The position numbers were made by a program, and so were the translations under genes. A DNA stretch of 64,000 bases, from assembly GCA_041874755.1 (NCBI GenBank), contig CP102611.1, positions 620,001 through 684,000 of the forward strand, given 5' to 3'. This DNA comes from Chitinibacter sp. SCUT-21. Its GTDB lineage: Bacteria; Pseudomonadota; Gammaproteobacteria; Burkholderiales; Chitinibacteraceae. Positions 62,221 to 64,000 of the stretch are shown here, piece by piece. Under the pieces are notes generated by a model. The model saw only the letters and a list, made by a program, of their open reading frames with translations. It searched no databases and had not been told where the DNA came from. Each line of letters opens with the position of its first letter. Within the stretch, counting starts at the first letter, position 1.

Positions 62221-63438
62221 ATGAAAACTCTTGCGCTATCTTTTGCAGCCACCACCCTGTTTCTTGCCCAACCCAGTTTTGCCGGCGTGTTTGACGTGAG
62301 CGCCACGATGAATGGCGTCACCGCATCGGAGAGTTTTGATAATGCGGAAGACGCTATCAAAATCATGAATTCCAGCAGCCTTAACCAGCTTTACAACAAT
62401 TACACTGGCGTCGAAGCGGTAGATACCAGCCTGAATTTTCGCGGGATACCGATTCAACTGGCGTATCCAACAACTAACCAAACAACGCTCACACTCAACA
62501 TCCCCAGTATCGGCGTGAGCCAATCGTTTACTGGCGCAACGCGTGATGAAAGCCAAGCACTGCTCGAAGACTATTTAAAAAACAATCCCGATCTATTGAA
62601 TAAATTTCTGAAAGAAAGCGTCAAAAGCTCTCCGGTAGATCCACTAGCGGGCAACCCCAATAGCTTGATGAGTAAATCGGTGGTGAATGATGCCAACTTG
62701 ATGTGGTTTGGCTCGCAAGGTATTGGCTCGGCCGATGATAATAATCAATTTGGTATCGGCATCAATTACAGCCGCTTTGTTAGTGATCAATTTGGCGACG
62801 CCAAATCAATGAGCAGCGATAGCTTCTCGGTGCCACTCAGTTACTCGCACCAGTTTGCCGAGCCTAACCATGAATTACTGGTCAATATCCCCTTAGGCTA
62901 TACCACTGTGGAAGGATCGAAAGCCTATGACGGCAGTATTAGTTTTATTTACCGCCGCCCTGTTTTAAGCAACTGGATACTTTCTGCTGCAGGCGCAGCG
63001 CGCGCCACGGGCTCGACCGATCTGGCTGGCGGCGGCTGGATGGCATCGGGCGCACTAGGCTCAACGTTTAATTTTGGCGGCGAAAACTGGAACCTCACCG
63101 TAGCCAATATGGTGGGCTATTACAAAGCAATGAAGGTGAAATACGACAACACCAGCGTCGATCCGGGCATTTCCAATACCGCGTTTCGCAATGGCCTCTT
63201 GTTTTCCATGGATAGCAATTTATCCATCGCCGATGCGCCACTTAGCTGGGAAGCTTTTGTCATCGATACCCGCTACACCGGCACCGAGCTTTTTAGCAAT
63301 TACCAAGACGAATTTGGCATTACCTTTGGCACCAAGCGCAGCCTACTATCACGCGAAGCAGATTTTAGGGTCGGCTTTACTTATTTAATTGGTGAAAATG
63401 TAGATGGCTTTAAAGCCAATTTTGGTACTTGGTTTTAG
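62221..63438 (+). CDS. Predicted outer-membrane beta-barrel protein
   Basis: A 405-residue exported protein that I do not recognise. It has a signal peptide (MKTLALSFAATTLFLAQPSFAG, cleavage about 22) and a soluble N-terminal part (about 23-165). From about residue 175 on, alternating hydrophobic strands and glycine- or aromatic-rich turns follow, e.g. NQFGIGINYSRFVSDQ, FSVPLSYSHQF, SISFIYRRPVLSNWILSAAG and WNLTVANMVGYYKAM. The last residue is Phe (FKANFGTWF), the typical C-terminal signal for barrel insertion. GGAG lies 7 bases before the ATG at 62221. Function unknown; no transport partner adjacent. Confidence 0.75.
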   Translation: MKTLALSFAATTLFLAQPSFAGVFDVSATMNGVTASESFDNAEDAIKIMNSSSLNQLYNNYTGVEAVDTSLNFRGIPIQLAYPTTNQTTLTLNIPSIGVSQSFTGATRDESQALLEDYLKNNPDLLNKFLKESVKSSPVDPLAGNPNSLMSKSVVNDANLMWFGSQGIGSADDNNQFGIGINYSRFVSDQFGDAKSMSSDSFSVPLSYSHQFAEPNHELLVNIPLGYTTVEGSKAYDGSISFIYRRPVLSNWILSAAGAARATGSTDLAGGGWMASGALGSTFNFGGENWNLTVANMVGYYKAMKVKYDNTSVDPGISNTAFRNGLLFSMDSNLSIADAPLSWEAFVIDTRYTGTELFSNYQDEFGITFGTKRSLLSREADFRVGFTYLIGENVDGFKANFGTWF

Positions 63439-63477
63439 TCCAATTTAATCACAATCCGCATCTCAATCGCTTCAACG

Positions 63478-63515
63478 CTTGGCCTTGATTTTGCTTTAAT
63501 AGCAACAAGGCCAAG
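63478..63515 (+). repeat. Hairpin upstream of the last gene
   Basis: Perfect 10-bp inverted repeat CTTGGCCTTG (63478-63487) / CAAGGCCAAG (63506-63515) with an 18-base loop, between the barrel gene and the next start. No T-run follows, and the next gene's Shine-Dalgarno is 8 bases downstream, so a role in expression of that gene is as likely as termination. Confidence 0.6.
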
Positions 63516-63532
63516 TAATGATGAGGTGAATC

Positions 63533-64000
63533 ATGGCAAACAACCCGTTGATCATCGGGCAAGTTGCACAGCAAATTGCCAACTTTAAAACACAGGCATT
63601 GGGCGAGATTCAATCTGGCAAAGCGTTTGACATAGCCGCTCTTGCCAGTGAGTATATCTCTACACAGCAAACCCAAAGCACACTAGCGAGCAATACAGCG
63701 CAGGGTATTATCGCAATCAGTGCCATTGGCCGCAATATGGCGCTACCCGATCCAGAAAGCGCTTATAAAATGATGTCGCATATTAATCAGCTTGGCGTGC
63801 TGTATCCGGCTCAATCAGCCAGATTATCCGAAATGCAAAGTGGCGTGCAGCAACTAGCGGAGGTGACAAAACAGCTGCAAGGCATTAATGCGGCGGCAGA
63901 TTTTGCCAGCGTTAAAAAGCAGCTACAAAACTTTGCCGACCAATACAATCAATGGCGGCTTCAGTTTAACGACGACGTGCAAGACCCGGAGCTACTCGCC
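63533..64000 (+). CDS. Unknown protein, truncated by window end
   Basis: 156 codons from the ATG at 63533 run open to base 64000, so the gene is cut by the window. A GAGG lies 5-8 bases before the ATG. The visible N-terminal part has no signal peptide or membrane helix and is Gln- and Ala-rich: NNPLIIGQVAQQIANFKTQA, then SGVQQLAEVTKQLQGINAAADFASVKKQLQ, reading as amphipathic helix or coiled coil. I do not recognise it. It follows the predicted barrel gene by 94 bases and could be cotranscribed with it or started anew at the intervening hairpin. Confidence 0.6.
   Translation, partial: MANNPLIIGQVAQQIANFKTQALGEIQSGKAFDIAALASEYISTQQTQSTLASNTAQGIIAISAIGRNMALPDPESAYKMMSHINQLGVLYPAQSARLSEMQSGVQQLAEVTKQLQGINAAADFASVKKQLQNFADQYNQWRLQFNDDVQDPELLA

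Overview
The window looks like chromosomal DNA of a betaproteobacterium of the order Neisseriales. The likeliest family is Chitinibacteraceae (Chitinibacter/Deefgea type), inferred from gene orders such as ndk-rlmN-pilW-rodZ-ispG, protein style and roughly 50% GC; no rRNA or marker gene here settles the genus. Most of it is core metabolism and housekeeping. I see no rRNA or tRNA gene, insertion sequence, prophage or CRISPR array.

Layout. 1-3.3 kb (minus): ndk, rlmN, pilW, rodZ and the first codons of ispG. 3.4-5.6 kb: a SPOR-domain protein and cysS converge on a shared terminator. 5.7-10.2 kb: a trp operon, trpE-trpG-trpD-GFA-trpC, preceded by a promoter, a 16-codon leader peptide with three Trp codons and a hairpin with a T-run, i.e. 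an attenuator. 10.3-15.6 kb: a degenerate EAL/HDOD protein, a secreted Ser/Gly-repeat protein, a TadA fused to a tyrosine-phosphatase domain, and recN with a palindrome over its predicted start point. 15.7-19.5 kb: an AT-rich orphan gene, nadK, hrcA and mltB. 19.7-26.6 kb: a solitary OLD-family nuclease, a DUF4349 lipoprotein, a small membrane ORF with a chemoreceptor, and priA. 26.6-36 kb: an AT-rich gap with DnaA-box-like sites, then hemE, a Nudix hydrolase, an ABC transporter, a small secreted protein, glnS, uraA/upp and a CNNM/CorC-type protein.

36.1-42.2 kb is an iron-uptake block: a periplasmic binding protein, a PiuC-type hydroxylase, a TonB-dependent siderophore receptor and tonB-exbB-exbD with a Fur-box match. 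42.3-48.9 kb has two ArgP-like LysR regulators, one divergent from an ArgO/LysE exporter, around a DUF6394 membrane protein and a K+-channel-like TrkA protein; the gaps here carry direct repeats, DnaA-box-like motifs and a palindrome. 49-54.7 kb: a GNAT acetyltransferase, pdxJ, lysA, gltS, a DJ-1 protein and a Sua5-type tRNA-modification enzyme. 54.9-58.8 kb is a type IV minor-pilin operon (fimT, pilW-, pilX-, pilV- and pilE-like) with an oversized PilX and no pilY1. 59-64 kb: tex, an orphan ParA ATPase, a predicted outer-membrane beta-barrel protein and a gene cut by the window end.

The points I would look at first are the trp leader attenuator, the TadA-phosphatase fusion, the recN operator-like palindrome, the oversized PilX, and the repeat-rich gaps around the channel locus. 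Functions come from motif recognition by eye; no database search was run. Many starts were moved to an internal ATG with a better Shine-Dalgarno sequence, as stated in each entry.
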